This document shows positions 39,450-48,709 of a stretch of 64,000 nucleotides of DNA, in pieces. The stretch comes from Enterobacter sp. CC120223-11 (GTDB taxonomy: Bacteria; Pseudomonadota; Gammaproteobacteria; Enterobacterales; Enterobacteriaceae): the NCBI RefSeq assembly GCF_900215375.1, contig NZ_OBEF01000007.1, positions 1 to 64,000 on the forward strand. The letters are read 5' to 3'. The number at the start of each line of letters is the position of its first letter. Positions within the stretch are counted from its first letter, which is position 1. A program made the translations under genes and the position numbers. The notes below the pieces were generated by a model. That model was not told where the DNA came from. It made no database searches and saw only the letters and a program-made list of their open reading frames with translations.

Positions 39450-40748
39450 ATGTCACTCTCTGCAAGACCTCTGAACCGACAGGATTATAAAACCCTGACC
39501 CTGGCCGCCCTCGGCGGTGCGCTGGAGTTTTATGATTTTATCATCTTCGTTTTCTTCGCCGCGGTCGTCGGCGAGCTTTTCTTCCCGGCGGATATCCCGG
39601 AATGGCTGCGTCAGGTGCAGACCTTCGGCATTTTCGCGGCAGGCTATCTGGCGCGTCCGCTGGGCGGCATCATCATGGCTCACTTTGGCGATCTGGTTGG
39701 CCGTAAGAAGATGTTTACCCTGAGCATTTTACTGATGGCGGTGCCTACGCTGCTGATTGGCCTGCTGCCTACTTACGCTTCCGTGGGCATTGTTGCTCCG
39801 CTGCTGTTACTGCTGATGCGCGTGCTTCAGGGGGCTGCAATTGGCGGTGAAGTGCCGGGTGCATGGGTGTTTGTCGCTGAACACGTACCGACGCAACGTA
39901 TTGGCATTGCCTGCGGTACGCTGACGGCCGGGTTGACCGTGGGCATTTTGCTGGGGTCTGTGGTGGCAACGCTCATCAATACTGGCCTTACTCAGCAAGC
40001 CATTCATGACGGCGGCTGGCGTATTCCATTCCTGCTCGGCGGTGCTTTCGGCCTGGTGGCGATGTATCTGCGCCGCTGGCTACAGGAGACGCCGATCTTC
40101 CTCGAAATGCAGCAGCGTAAACAGCTGGCGCAGGAGCTGCCGGTGAAAGCGGTGGTGATGAAGCACCAGAAGGCGGTGATCGTTTCGATGCTGCTGACCT
40201 GGCTGCTCTCCGCAGGCATTGTGGTGGTGATCCTGATGTCACCGGTATGGCTGCAAAAGCATTACGGCTTTGCGCCTGCGCTGACGCTACAGGCAAACAG
40301 CATCGCGACAATTATGCTGTGCGTGGGCTGTTTGCTGGCGGGGCTTGCGGTCGATAAATTCGGTGCCAGCCGCACCTTTATCATCGGCAGCCTGCTGTTG
40401 GCTGCATCAAGCTGGGCGTTCTATCACCTGGCGGGAACGTCACCGAGCCATTTGTTCATGCTCTATGGCCTGGTTGGCTTGTGCGTTGGCGTGGTGGGTG
40501 CGGTGCCTTATGTGATGGTCAGGGCGTTCCCGGCAGAGGTCCGCTTTACTGGTATCTCCTTCTCATACAACGTGTCTTACGCCATTTTTGGCGGGCTGAC
40601 GCCGATTGCCGTTACGCTGCTGATGGGCGTGTCGCCGCTGGCTCCGGCCTGGTATGTGCTGGCGCTGTCGCTGGTGGGGTTGGGTTTAGGTCTTTGGTTG
40701 CGGCAAACGTACATTGCCCCGGAAAAAGCGTCGGTGATGACGCATTAA
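39450..40748 (+). CDS. MFS transporter, metabolite:H+ symporter type
   Basis: 432 aa with about 12 hydrophobic segments. Sugar-porter-like signatures of the metabolite:H+ symporter (ProP/ShiA/KgtP) branch: GGALEFYDFIIF in helix 1, RPLGGIIMAHFGDLVGRKK in the loop between helices 2 and 3, and RVLQGAAIGGEVPGA. Substrate is unknown; organic acids or betaines are typical for the branch. It is a stand-alone gene between mog and satP with a strong terminator, and is not in E. coli K-12 at this place. Confidence 0.88.
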   Translation: MSLSARPLNRQDYKTLTLAALGGALEFYDFIIFVFFAAVVGELFFPADIPEWLRQVQTFGIFAAGYLARPLGGIIMAHFGDLVGRKKMFTLSILLMAVPTLLIGLLPTYASVGIVAPLLLLLMRVLQGAAIGGEVPGAWVFVAEHVPTQRIGIACGTLTAGLTVGILLGSVVATLINTGLTQQAIHDGGWRIPFLLGGAFGLVAMYLRRWLQETPIFLEMQQRKQLAQELPVKAVVMKHQKAVIVSMLLTWLLSAGIVVVILMSPVWLQKHYGFAPALTLQANSIATIMLCVGCLLAGLAVDKFGASRTFIIGSLLLAASSWAFYHLAGTSPSHLFMLYGLVGLCVGVVGAVPYVMVRAFPAEVRFTGISFSYNVSYAIFGGLTPIAVTLLMGVSPLAPAWYVLALSLVGLGLGLWLRQTYIAPEKASVMTH

Positions 40749-40750
40749 AA

Positions 40751-40777
40751 AAAAGCCGGGCATCGCGCCCGGCTTTT
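40751..40777. terminator. Bidirectional terminator MFS gene / satP
   Basis: A perfect 11-bp stem AAAAGCCGGGC / GCCCGGCTTTT with a 5-nt loop, 2 nt after the MFS stop and 19 nt from the satP stop. Confidence 0.92.
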
Positions 40778-40795
40778 CAATTCTTAAGCTCTCGC

Positions 40796-41362
40796 TTAGT
40801 GCTTTTCGCCGATTGGCAGCACGGTGCGGCCAAACTGCTCGTTCAGCACTTCACCCATCGCCAGGTAAATCGCGCTTGCGCCACACACCAGGCCAATCCA
40901 GCCTGCAATGTGAACGATGCCTTCGTTATCGACCAGGTGGCCAATCGCCAGCAGGGCAAACAGCACGGTCAGGCTCAGGAACACGAACTGCAGCATACGT
41001 GGGCCAGTCAGGGTGCCAAAGAACATGAACAGCGTGAACACGCCCCACAGGCCCAGGTACATGCCCAGGAAGTGCGGGTTAGATGCTTCCGCCAGGCCCA
41101 TTTTCGGCATGATCAGAATGGCGACCAGGGTCAGCCAGAAAGAACCATAAGAAGTGAAGGCGGTCAGACCGAAGGTGTTGCCTTTTTTGTACTCCAGCAG
41201 GCCTGCAAAAATCTGCGCCAGTCCACCGTAAAAAATACCCATCGCCAAAATGGCGGTATCAAACGGGAAAAGACCGCTGTTCGTCAGGTTCAGCAGAATG
41301 GTGGTCATGCCGAAGCCCATCAGACCCAGCGGTGCCGGGTTAGCCAACTTAGTGTTACCCAT
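40796..41362 (-). CDS. satP: Succinate-acetate/proton symporter SatP (YaaH)
   Basis: 188 aa, the E. coli length, with six hydrophobic segments. The N-terminal NPAPLGLMGFGMTT motif is the hallmark of the AceTr/GPR1-FUN34-YaaH family of acetate and succinate channels or symporters. It is convergent with the MFS gene and divergent from dnaK. Confidence 0.95.
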   Translation of the reverse strand: MGNTKLANPAPLGLMGFGMTTILLNLTNSGLFPFDTAILAMGIFYGGLAQIFAGLLEYKKGNTFGLTAFTSYGSFWLTLVAILIMPKMGLAEASNPHFLGMYLGLWGVFTLFMFFGTLTGPRMLQFVFLSLTVLFALLAIGHLVDNEGIVHIAGWIGLVCGASAIYLAMGEVLNEQFGRTVLPIGEKH

Positions 41363-41507
41363 ATTTCCTCAAAAATTCATTTATAAAGGGGAAAGTGAAA
41401 ATCCTCGCGCCAATCCTCCTGGAGCGGGGCGCGGCATAATAATCAGAGCCGTGCCCGCCGTCTATGATCTGAGCAGGGTGAATTTAAAAAATTTTTTGCA
41501 CCTCCCC

Positions 41508-41535
41508 CTTGATGCCCGATGTTACGACCCCATCT
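41508..41535 (+). promoter_or_regulatory. dnaK heat-shock promoter P1 (sigma-32)
   Basis: CTTGATG (41508-41514), a 13-bp spacer and CCCCATCT (41528-41535), matching the sigma-32 consensus CTTGAAA / CCCCATNT and the E. coli dnaK P1 sequence. It lies about 115 bp before dnaK. Confidence 0.88.
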
Positions 41536-41581
41536 TGTATGCAACCGCAGTGGTGAGCCTGAAAAAAAACGTAGCGGGGCG

Positions 41582-41608
41582 CTTGAAACAGCACGTTTCG
41601 CCCTTATT
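41582..41608 (+). promoter_or_regulatory. dnaK heat-shock promoter P2 (sigma-32)
   Basis: A perfect CTTGAAA -35 (41582-41588), a 12-bp spacer and CCCTTATT (41601-41608), corresponding to the second E. coli dnaK heat-shock promoter. Confidence 0.65.
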
Positions 41609-41656
41609 ACAGGTTCACAACCACATGTTGATCGAATTTTTAGTGGAGACGTTTAG

Positions 41657-43573
41657 ATGGGTAAAATTATTGGTATCGACCTGGGTACTACCAACTCTTG
41701 TGTAGCGATTATGGATGGCACTACCGCACGTGTGCTGGAAAACGCCGAGGGCGATCGCACCACGCCTTCTATCATTGCTTATACCCAGGACGGTGAAACT
41801 CTGGTTGGTCAGCCGGCTAAACGTCAGGCAGTGACAAACCCGCAAAACACCCTGTTTGCGATCAAGCGCCTGATTGGTCGTCGTTTCCAGGACGAAGAAG
41901 TGCAGCGTGATGAAGCCATCATGCCGTACAAAATCGTCGCTGCAGATAACGGCGATGCCTGGCTGGACGTGAAAGGCACCAAAACCGCACCGCCGCAGAT
42001 CTCTGCTGAAGTGCTGAAAAAAATGAAGAAAACCGCTGAAGACTATCTGGGTGAGCCAGTCACTGAAGCTGTTATCACCGTTCCGGCTTACTTCAACGAT
42101 GCTCAGCGTCAGGCAACCAAAGATGCTGGCCGTATCGCTGGTCTGGAAGTCAAACGTATCATCAACGAACCAACCGCAGCCGCGCTGGCTTACGGCCTGG
42201 ATAAAGAAGTCGGCAACCGCACCATCGCGGTATACGACCTGGGCGGCGGTACCTTCGATATCTCTATTATCGAAATCGACGAAGTTGACGGCGAAAAAAC
42301 CTTCGAAGTACTGGCAACCAACGGTGATACTCACCTCGGTGGTGAAGACTTCGACAGCCGTCTGATCAACTACCTCGTTGAAGAGTTTAAGAAAGATCAG
42401 GGCATTGACCTGCGTAACGATCCGCTGGCCATGCAGCGCCTGAAAGAAGCGGCTGAAAAAGCGAAAATCGAGCTTTCTTCCGCGCAGCAGACTGACGTGA
42501 ACCTGCCGTACATCACCGCAGACGCGACCGGTCCAAAACACATGAACATCAAAGTGACTCGCGCGAAACTGGAAAGCCTGGTCGAAGACCTGGTGAACCG
42601 TTCTATCGAGCCGCTGAAAGTTGCTCTGCAGGACGCTGGCCTGTCCGTATCCGACATTCAGGACGTTATCCTGGTCGGCGGTCAGACTCGTATGCCAATG
42701 GTGCAGAAGAAAGTTGCTGAGTTCTTCGGTAAAGAACCGCGTAAAGACGTGAACCCGGACGAAGCCGTGGCTATCGGTGCTGCGGTTCAGGGCGGCGTAC
42801 TGACCGGTGAAGTGAAAGACGTACTGCTGCTGGACGTGACCCCGCTGTCGCTGGGTATCGAAACCATGGGTGGCGTGATGACTGCGCTCATCAACAAAAA
42901 CACCACCATCCCGACCAAGCACAGCCAGGTGTTCTCTACCGCTGAAGACAACCAGTCTGCGGTAACCATCCACGTGCTGCAGGGTGAGCGTAAACGTTCC
43001 GGCGATAACAAATCTCTGGGTCAGTTCAACCTGGATGGTATCAGCCCGGCACCGCGCGGCATGCCGCAGATCGAAGTCACCTTCGACATTGATGCTGACG
43101 GTATCCTGCACGTTTCCGCGAAGGACAAAAACAGCGGTAAAGAGCAGAAGATCACCATCAAGGCGTCTTCCGGTCTGAATGAAGAAGAAATTCAGAAAAT
43201 GGTTCGTGAAGCAGAAGCCAACGCCGAGTCTGACCGTAAGTTCGAAGAGCTGGTTCAGACCCGCAACCAGGGCGACCATCTGCTGCACAGCACCCGTAAG
43301 CAGGTTGAAGAAGCAGGCGAACAGCTGCCAGCTGATGATAAAACCGCTATCGAGTCTGCGCTGACCGCGCTGGAATCTTCCCTGAAAGGTGAAGACAAAG
43401 CCGATATCGAAGCGAAAATGCAGGCGCTGGCGCAGGTTTCTCAGAAGCTGATGGAAATTGCTCAGCAGCAGCACGCACAGCAGCAGGCAGGTTCTGCTGA
43501 TGCTTCCGCGAACAACGCGAAAGACGACGACGTTGTCGACGCCGAGTTCGAAGAAGTTAAAGATAAAAAATAA
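41657..43573 (+). CDS. dnaK: Molecular chaperone DnaK (Hsp70)
   Basis: 638 aa, the E. coli length. N-terminal ATPase domain (1 to about 385) with [11 protein letters not shown] and DLGGGTFD; the conserved [12 protein letters not shown] linker is at about 390; the substrate-binding domain and helical lid follow, ending in the EEVKDKK tail. It folds and protects proteins together with DnaJ and GrpE and also titrates sigma-32. Two heat-shock promoters precede it; dnaJ follows in the same operon. Confidence 0.98.
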   Translation: MGKIIGIDLGTTNSCVAIMDGTTARVLENAEGDRTTPSIIAYTQDGETLVGQPAKRQAVTNPQNTLFAIKRLIGRRFQDEEVQRDEAIMPYKIVAADNGDAWLDVKGTKTAPPQISAEVLKKMKKTAEDYLGEPVTEAVITVPAYFNDAQRQATKDAGRIAGLEVKRIINEPTAAALAYGLDKEVGNRTIAVYDLGGGTFDISIIEIDEVDGEKTFEVLATNGDTHLGGEDFDSRLINYLVEEFKKDQGIDLRNDPLAMQRLKEAAEKAKIELSSAQQTDVNLPYITADATGPKHMNIKVTRAKLESLVEDLVNRSIEPLKVALQDAGLSVSDIQDVILVGGQTRMPMVQKKVAEFFGKEPRKDVNPDEAVAIGAAVQGGVLTGEVKDVLLLDVTPLSLGIETMGGVMTALINKNTTIPTKHSQVFSTAEDNQSAVTIHVLQGERKRSGDNKSLGQFNLDGISPAPRGMPQIEVTFDIDADGILHVSAKDKNSGKEQKITIKASSGLNEEEIQKMVREAEANAESDRKFEELVQTRNQGDHLLHSTRKQVEEAGEQLPADDKTAIESALTALESSLKGEDKADIEAKMQALAQVSQKLMEIAQQQHAQQQAGSADASANNAKDDDVVDAEFEEVKDKK

Positions 43574-43600
43574 TCGCCCTGATGCAGGGTAATTAACTGG

Positions 43601-43631
43601 CACGGGCGTCGGAGTTTACTCCACGCCCGTG
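43601..43631 (+). terminator. dnaK-dnaJ intergenic hairpin
   Basis: CACGGGCGT-C-GGAG-TTTA-CTCC-ACGCCCGTG gives 13 base pairs with one bulged C and no U-tract. It should act as a partial terminator or processing/stability element that lowers dnaJ relative to dnaK. Confidence 0.6.
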
Positions 43632-43659
43632 CTCGCATGTTAAGGGCAGATAAACAGAA

Positions 43660-44796
43660 ATGGCGAAGAAAGACTATTACGAGATTTTGGGCGTTTCCAA
43701 AACAGCGGAAGAGCGTGAAATCAAAAAGGCTTACAAGCGCCTGGCGATGAAATTTCACCCGGACCGTAATCAGGGTGACAAAGAGGCCGAAGACAAATTC
43801 AAAGAGATCAAAGAAGCCTACGAAATTCTGACCGACGCGCAAAAACGTGCGGCCTACGATCAGTATGGCCACGCAGCCTTTGAGCAGGGCGGCGGTGGAT
43901 TCGGTGGCGGCGGCTTCGGTGGCGGCGCTGATTTCGGCGATATCTTTGGTGATGTCTTCGGTGACATCTTCGGCGGCGGTCGTGGGCGTCAGCGTGCATC
44001 CCGTGGCGCAGACCTGCGCTACAACATGGATTTGACGCTGGAAGAAGCCGTGCGCGGCGTGACCAAAGAGATCCGCATCCCGACGCTGGAAGAGTGTGAC
44101 GTTTGCCACGGCAGCGGCGCGAAAGCGGGCAGCAAACCGCAGACCTGTCCGACCTGTCATGGTCAGGGCCAGGTACAGATGCGCCAGGGCTTTTTTGCCG
44201 TACAGCAGACCTGTCCGCACTGTCAGGGCCGCGGGACGCTAATCAAGGATCCGTGCCATAAATGCCACGGTCATGGTCGCGTTGAGAAGACCAAAACCCT
44301 GTCCGTTAAAATTCCGGCAGGCGTGGACACCGGCGACCGCATCCGCCTGGCAGGTGAAGGTGAGGCGGGCGAGCACGGTGCACCAGCAGGCGATCTGTAC
44401 GTTCAGGTGCAGGTGAAGCAACACCCAATCTTCGAGCGCGAAGGCAACAACCTCTATTGCGAAGTGCCAATCAACTTTGCGATGGCGGCACTGGGTGGCG
44501 AAATCGAAGTCCCGACGCTGGACGGCCGTGTGAACCTGAAAGTGCCGGGCGAAACGCAAACCGGTAAGCTGTTCCGCATGCGTGGCAAAGGTGTGAAATC
44601 CGTTCGCGGTGGTGCGCAGGGCGATCTGCTGTGTCGCGTGGTGGTCGAAACGCCTGTCAGCCTCAACGACAAGCAGAAACAGCTGCTGAAAGATCTGCAG
44701 GAAAGCTTTGGCGGCCCGACGGGTGAGAAAAACAGCCCGCGCTCCAAAAGCTTCTTCGACGGCGTGAAGAAATTCTTCGATGATTTAACACGTTAA
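43660..44796 (+). CDS. dnaJ: Co-chaperone DnaJ (Hsp40)
   Basis: 378 aa, about two residues longer than in E. coli. It has a J domain with HPD (residues 33-35), a Gly/Phe-rich linker (about 76-105), a zinc-binding region with four CxxCxGxG-type repeats ([32 protein letters not shown]) and C-terminal substrate-binding domains. It stimulates DnaK ATPase and delivers substrates. It lies 86 nt after dnaK behind the intergenic hairpin. Confidence 0.98.
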   Translation: MAKKDYYEILGVSKTAEEREIKKAYKRLAMKFHPDRNQGDKEAEDKFKEIKEAYEILTDAQKRAAYDQYGHAAFEQGGGGFGGGGFGGGADFGDIFGDVFGDIFGGGRGRQRASRGADLRYNMDLTLEEAVRGVTKEIRIPTLEECDVCHGSGAKAGSKPQTCPTCHGQGQVQMRQGFFAVQQTCPHCQGRGTLIKDPCHKCHGHGRVEKTKTLSVKIPAGVDTGDRIRLAGEGEAGEHGAPAGDLYVQVQVKQHPIFEREGNNLYCEVPINFAMAALGGEIEVPTLDGRVNLKVPGETQTGKLFRMRGKGVKSVRGGAQGDLLCRVVVETPVSLNDKQKQLLKDLQESFGGPTGEKNSPRSKSFFDGVKKFFDDLTR

Positions 44797-44823
44797 TTCG
44801 TCGTAGAGCGCTTTTGTCTACTG

Positions 44824-44852
44824 AGCCCAGGCCTCCATGCCTGGGCTTTTTT
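44824..44852 (+). terminator. dnaKJ terminator
   Basis: The stem AGCCCAGGC / GCCTGGGCT with a 6-nt loop is followed by TTTTT, 27 nt after the dnaJ stop. Confidence 0.9.
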
Positions 44853-44973
44853 ACGCCTGTTGATTATTATTCGGTAAAAACGATCTAAAATGCAGTGATA
44901 ATCTGTTTTTAACGATCAATTCGAATCGTTACTATGGTTTTATCGAACTATTCAAGGTTAAGAGAGAATAAAA

Positions 44974-46140
44974 GTGAAATATTTACAGCGCTTTTTTAGC
45001 AATGACGCTTCAGGGGGCATTATTCTGATCATCGCCGCCGCGCTGGCGATGCTGTTGGCAAATATGGGATCAACCAGCGGTCTGTACCTCTCATTTCTGG
45101 AGACGCCCGTCCAGCTGCGCGTTGGCGCGCTGGAGATTAACAAGAACATGCTGCTGTGGATCAACGATGCGCTGATGGCCGTGTTCTTCCTGCTGATTGG
45201 CCTCGAAGTGAAGCGGGAGCTTATCGTCGGTTCCCTTGCCAGTCGTCGTCAGGCGATTTTCCCGATCATTGCCGCTCTGGGGGGAATGGTTGTACCTGCC
45301 CTGGTGTATCTGGCGTTTAACTATCAGGATCCTGTGGCGAGCGGTGGCTGGGCTATCCCGGCGGCCACGGATATCGCTTTTGCACTCGGGGTACTGGCGC
45401 TGCTGGGCAGCCGCGTGCCGGCTTCGCTAAAAATATTCCTGATGGCGCTGGCTATCATTGATGACCTCGGCGCAATCGTGATCATCGCGCTGTTCTACAC
45501 CAGCGACCTGTCGATACTTTCTTTAGGCGTGGCGGCTGCCGCCATTGCCGTGCTGGCCATACTGAATCTTACCGGGGTGCGCCGGACCGGCATCTACATA
45601 CTGGTCGGTGTGATTCTGTGGACGGCGGTGCTGAAATCAGGCGTTCATGCGACGCTGGCGGGGGTCATTGTCGGCTTCTTTATTCCGCTGAAGGAGCAAA
45701 ATGGGAAATCACCGGCAGTGCAGCTTGAACACGTGCTTCACCCGTGGGTAGCCTTCTTAATCCTGCCGCTGTTTGCCTTTGCTAACGCCGGGGTGTCGCT
45801 CCAGGGCGTGACGATGGAAGGGCTGACCTCGCTGCTGCCGCTCGGTATCATCGCCGGTCTGTTTATTGGGAAACCGCTCGGAATTAGCCTGTTCTGCTGG
45901 CTGGCGCTGAAGCTGAAATGGGCCACGCTGCCAGCGGGCACCACCTGTAAGCAGATTATGGCGGTCGGGGTGCTGTGCGGGATCGGCTTTACCATGTCGA
46001 TTTTCATTGCCTCGCTGGCCTTCGGTAACGTCGATCCGGCGCTCATCAACTGGGCGAAGCTAGGGATCCTGATTGGCTCGGTGCTGTCAGCCGTGGTCGG
46101 TTATACCTTACTGCGGGTGCGTACGGCCACGTCGGACTGA
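44974..46140 (+). CDS. nhaA: Na+/H+ antiporter NhaA
   Basis: 388 aa starting with GTG, the E. coli length, with about 12 membrane segments. Key residues for pH-regulated Na+/H+ exchange are all present: Asp133, Asp163 and Asp164 (AIIDDLGA), His225 and Lys300. The E. coli insertion sequence and hokC/sokC found near here in K-12 are absent. nhaR follows 58 nt later. Confidence 0.97.
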   Translation: MKYLQRFFSNDASGGIILIIAAALAMLLANMGSTSGLYLSFLETPVQLRVGALEINKNMLLWINDALMAVFFLLIGLEVKRELIVGSLASRRQAIFPIIAALGGMVVPALVYLAFNYQDPVASGGWAIPAATDIAFALGVLALLGSRVPASLKIFLMALAIIDDLGAIVIIALFYTSDLSILSLGVAAAAIAVLAILNLTGVRRTGIYILVGVILWTAVLKSGVHATLAGVIVGFFIPLKEQNGKSPAVQLEHVLHPWVAFLILPLFAFANAGVSLQGVTMEGLTSLLPLGIIAGLFIGKPLGISLFCWLALKLKWATLPAGTTCKQIMAVGVLCGIGFTMSIFIASLAFGNVDPALINWAKLGILIGSVLSAVVGYTLLRVRTATSD

Positions 46141-46198
46141 TTTAACACAGAGAGCCCTGAGTGGCTCTCTTTTTGACATTCATCAGGGAGCGAAAATT

Positions 46199-47095
46199 AT
46201 GTCGCATATTAACTACAACCACCTGTACTACTTCTGGCACGTTTACAAAGAGGGGTCGGTGGTCGGCGCGGCGGAAGCGCTGTATCTCACGCCACAAACC
46301 ATCACCGGGCAGATCAAGGCCCTGGAAGAGCGCCTGCAGGGGAAACTGTTTAAACGTAAGGGCAGAGGGCTTGAACCCAGCGAGCTGGGCGAGCTTGTTT
46401 TTCGCTATGCGGATAAAATGTTCACCCTGAGCCAGGAGATGCTCGACATCATCAATTACCGTAAAGAGTCTAACTTGCTGTTCGATGTGGGCGTGGCGGA
46501 TGCGCTCTCCAAGCGGCTGGTGAGCGGCGTTCTGGATGCGGCGGTGGTGGAGGATGAGCAAATCCACCTGCGCTGCTTTGAATCGACGCATGAGATGCTG
46601 CTGGAGCAGCTCAGCCAGCATAAGCTGGATATGATTATCTCAGATTGCCCTATCGATTCCACGCAGCAGGAAGGACTGTTCTCGGTGAAGATTGGCGAGT
46701 GCAGCGTCAGCTTCTGGAGCATGAACCCGCTGCCTGAAAAGCCATTCCCTGCCTGTCTGGAAGAGCGTCGGCTGCTGATCCCTGGACGCCGCTCCATGCT
46801 CGGACGCAAGCTGCTTAACTGGATCAACACCCAGGGCCTGAAGGTGGAAGTGCTCGGTGAGTTTGACGATGCGGCGCTGATGAAAGCCTTCGGTGCTGCG
46901 CACAATGCGATTTTTGTGGCGCCGACGCTCTACGCCCATGATTTATATGCGGACGACAACATTGTGGAAATCGGGCGGGTGGAAAACGTGATGGAAGAGT
47001 ACCACGCCATTTTTGCTGAACGCATGATCCAGCACCCGGCGGTGCAGCGTATCTGCAACCGCGACTACTCGGCGCTCTTTACGCTTCCGCGCTAA
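46199..47095 (+). CDS. nhaR: LysR-family activator NhaR
   Basis: 298 aa from the ATG at 46199 ([13 protein letters not shown]); E. coli NhaR has about 301. The longer in-frame reading into nhaA is rejected. It has an N-terminal LysR helix-turn-helix (about 5-64) and an effector domain. It activates nhaA, and osmC in E. coli, in response to sodium. GGGAGCG precedes the start. It is followed by a terminator shared with rpsT. Confidence 0.96.
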   Translation: MSHINYNHLYYFWHVYKEGSVVGAAEALYLTPQTITGQIKALEERLQGKLFKRKGRGLEPSELGELVFRYADKMFTLSQEMLDIINYRKESNLLFDVGVADALSKRLVSGVLDAAVVEDEQIHLRCFESTHEMLLEQLSQHKLDMIISDCPIDSTQQEGLFSVKIGECSVSFWSMNPLPEKPFPACLEERRLLIPGRRSMLGRKLLNWINTQGLKVEVLGEFDDAALMKAFGAAHNAIFVAPTLYAHDLYADDNIVEIGRVENVMEEYHAIFAERMIQHPAVQRICNRDYSALFTLPR

Positions 47096-47108
47096 ACGAC
47101 AGGCATAA

Positions 47109-47133
47109 AAAAACCCGCTAAAAGCGGGTTTTT
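47109..47133. terminator. Bidirectional terminator nhaR / rpsT
   Basis: A perfect 11-bp stem AAAAACCCGCT / AGCGGGTTTTT with an AAA loop between the convergent stops. Confidence 0.92.
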
Positions 47134-47157
47134 CGCAAAGCTACAACAGCGTGGCAA

Positions 47158-47421
47158 TTAAGCCATTTTGTTGATCTGAGCCGCCAGGTTAGACTTATGA
47201 CGTGCAGCTTTGTTTTTGTGGATCAGGCCTTTAGCAGCCTTGCGGTCCACGATTGGTTTCATTTCTTCAAACGCTTTAACTGCTGCTGGTTTGTCGCCAG
47301 CTTCGATAGCAGCGTAGACTTTCTTGATGAAGGTACGCATCATAGAACGGCTGCTAGCGTTGTGTTTGCGTGCCTTTTCAGACTGAATGGCGCGCTTCTT
47401 AGCTGATTTGATATTAGCCAA
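47158..47421 (-). CDS. rpsT: 30S ribosomal protein S20
   Basis: 87 aa, the E. coli length, starting with TTG as in E. coli, where the weak start codon is part of translational autoregulation. It is a very basic primary 16S rRNA-binding protein ([16 protein letters not shown]...). GGGAGTTGGACC precedes the start. Two promoters are visible upstream on the minus strand. Confidence 0.98.
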   Translation of the reverse strand: MANIKSAKKRAIQSEKARKHNASSRSMMRTFIKKVYAAIEAGDKPAAVKAFEEMKPIVDRKAAKGLIHKNKAARHKSNLAAQINKMA

Positions 47422-47468
47422 GGTCCAACTCCCAAATATGATCTATATGGACAATTCAAAGGCCGAGG

Positions 47469-47497
47469 AATATGCCCTCTTAGCCTTCTTTTGTCAA
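47469..47497 (-). promoter_or_regulatory. rpsT proximal promoter (P2)
   Basis: On the minus strand TTGACA (plus 47492-47497) and CATATT (plus 47469-47474) are 17 bp apart, about 40 bp before the rpsT start point of translation. This is the E. coli rpsT P2 arrangement. Confidence 0.78.
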
Positions 47498-47524
47498 TGG
47501 ATTTGTGCAAATAAGCGCCGTTAA

Positions 47525-47629
47525 TGTGACAACGCTTGGTTACGTAGTGATGGCGCAGGATTCTACCAGCTTGCGTGCTTCGAATACAGCCTTTCCGCGA
47601 TAAAAATCGTCAGAAACAGGGTGTTTTAG
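47525..47629 (+). pseudogene. yaaY: YaaY-like frame without a start codon
   Basis: Plus-strand reading from 47525 gives a peptide containing LRSDGAGFYQLA and EYSFSAIKI, closely matching E. coli YaaY as I recall it. The frame has TAA just upstream (47522-47524), no usable start codon and a stop at 47627. The DNA overlaps the rpsT distal promoter: TAGAAT on the minus strand at 47560-47565 with a GC-rich discriminator. Conservation of the promoter probably explains the similarity, so yaaY is a decayed or never-real gene. Confidence 0.45.
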
Positions 47630-47680
47630 TCAAGGTGAATGAAATCCTTGCATCTTTCCCTTCTCAGGTGCAATCGGCGG

Positions 47681-47709
47681 TTAACGTCGCCTGCCGTACA
47701 AGGTATACT
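47681..47709 (+). promoter_or_regulatory. Candidate ribF promoter
   Basis: TTAACG (47681-47686), a 17-bp spacer and TATACT (47704-47709), 30 bp before the ribF start. It probably drives ribF-ileS-lspA-fkpB-ispH. Confidence 0.55.
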
Positions 47710-47738
47710 TTGACGATTTTCACTGTTTTGAGCCAGAC

Positions 47739-48677
47739 ATGAAGCTGATACGCGGCATACACAATCTGGGGCAGGCACCGCATGGGTGCGTGCTGACCAT
47801 TGGCAATTTTGACGGCGTGCATCGTGGGCATCAGGCATTGTTACAGCGTTTGCGTGCTGAAGGACGCGAGCGCGGACTGCCTGTGGTGGTGATGATTTTT
47901 GAGCCCCAGCCGCTGGAGCTTTTCGCCGTAGATAAAGCGCCCGCTCGCCTGACACGGCTGCGCGATAAAGTACGCTACCTTACTGAAAGCGGCGTTGACT
48001 ACGTGCTCTGTGTACGTTTTGACCGTCGTTTTGCCGCGCTGACGGCGCAGGCGTTTATCAGCGATCTGCTGGTGAAACGCCTGGGCGTACAGTACCTGGC
48101 GGTCGGGGATGATTTCCGCTTCGGCGCTGGTCGCGAAGGGGATTTCTTGTTATTACAGAAAGCCGGTGACGAGTTTGGTTTTGACGTCACCAGCACCCAG
48201 ACCTTCTGCGAAGGCGGGCTGCGCATCAGCAGCACGGCCGTGCGCCAGGCGCTGGCCGAGGATGACCTCGAGCTTGCTGAAACGCTGCTGGGCCATCCTT
48301 TCAGCATTTCCGGACGCGTGGTTCACGGTGATGAGCTTGGGCGCACCATTGGCTTCCCGACGGCGAATCTGCCGCTGCGCCGTCAGGTTTCCCCGGTGAA
48401 AGGGGTCTATGCGGTGGAAGTGGCGGGCCTCGGCGACAAACTGTTGCCGGGCGTAGCGAATATTGGCACCCGCCCAACGGTGGCTGGTGTGCGCCAGCAG
48501 CTGGAAGTGCATCTGTTAGACGTTGTAATGGACCTCTACGGTCGCCATATCGATGTCATACTGCGTAAGAAAATACGCAACGAGCAGCGATTCGCATCGC
48601 TGGACGAATTGAAAGCGCAAATTGCGCGTGATGAATTAACGGCTCGCGAGTTGTTCGGGCTATCAAACCCGGCGTAA
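47739..48677 (+). CDS. ribF: Bifunctional riboflavin kinase / FAD synthetase
   Basis: 312 aa, about the E. coli length. The N-terminal FMN adenylyltransferase domain has the nucleotidylyltransferase motif GNFDGVHRGH (residues 22-31) and ISSTAVRQAL. The C-terminal riboflavin kinase domain has GRTIGFPTANL. It makes FMN and FAD from riboflavin. It is the first gene of a conserved operon; ileS follows 32 nt later. Confidence 0.97.
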   Translation: MKLIRGIHNLGQAPHGCVLTIGNFDGVHRGHQALLQRLRAEGRERGLPVVVMIFEPQPLELFAVDKAPARLTRLRDKVRYLTESGVDYVLCVRFDRRFAALTAQAFISDLLVKRLGVQYLAVGDDFRFGAGREGDFLLLQKAGDEFGFDVTSTQTFCEGGLRISSTAVRQALAEDDLELAETLLGHPFSISGRVVHGDELGRTIGFPTANLPLRRQVSPVKGVYAVEVAGLGDKLLPGVANIGTRPTVAGVRQQLEVHLLDVVMDLYGRHIDVILRKKIRNEQRFASLDELKAQIARDELTARELFGLSNPA

Positions 48678-48709
48678 TGCCAACGTAAAAATACGGAAAC
48701 GAGAATCTG

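Noticed and set aside
41615-43603. Open frame of about 660 codons antisense to dnaK
   Set aside because: Mirror image of biased codons in a highly expressed gene; no start context and no independent support.
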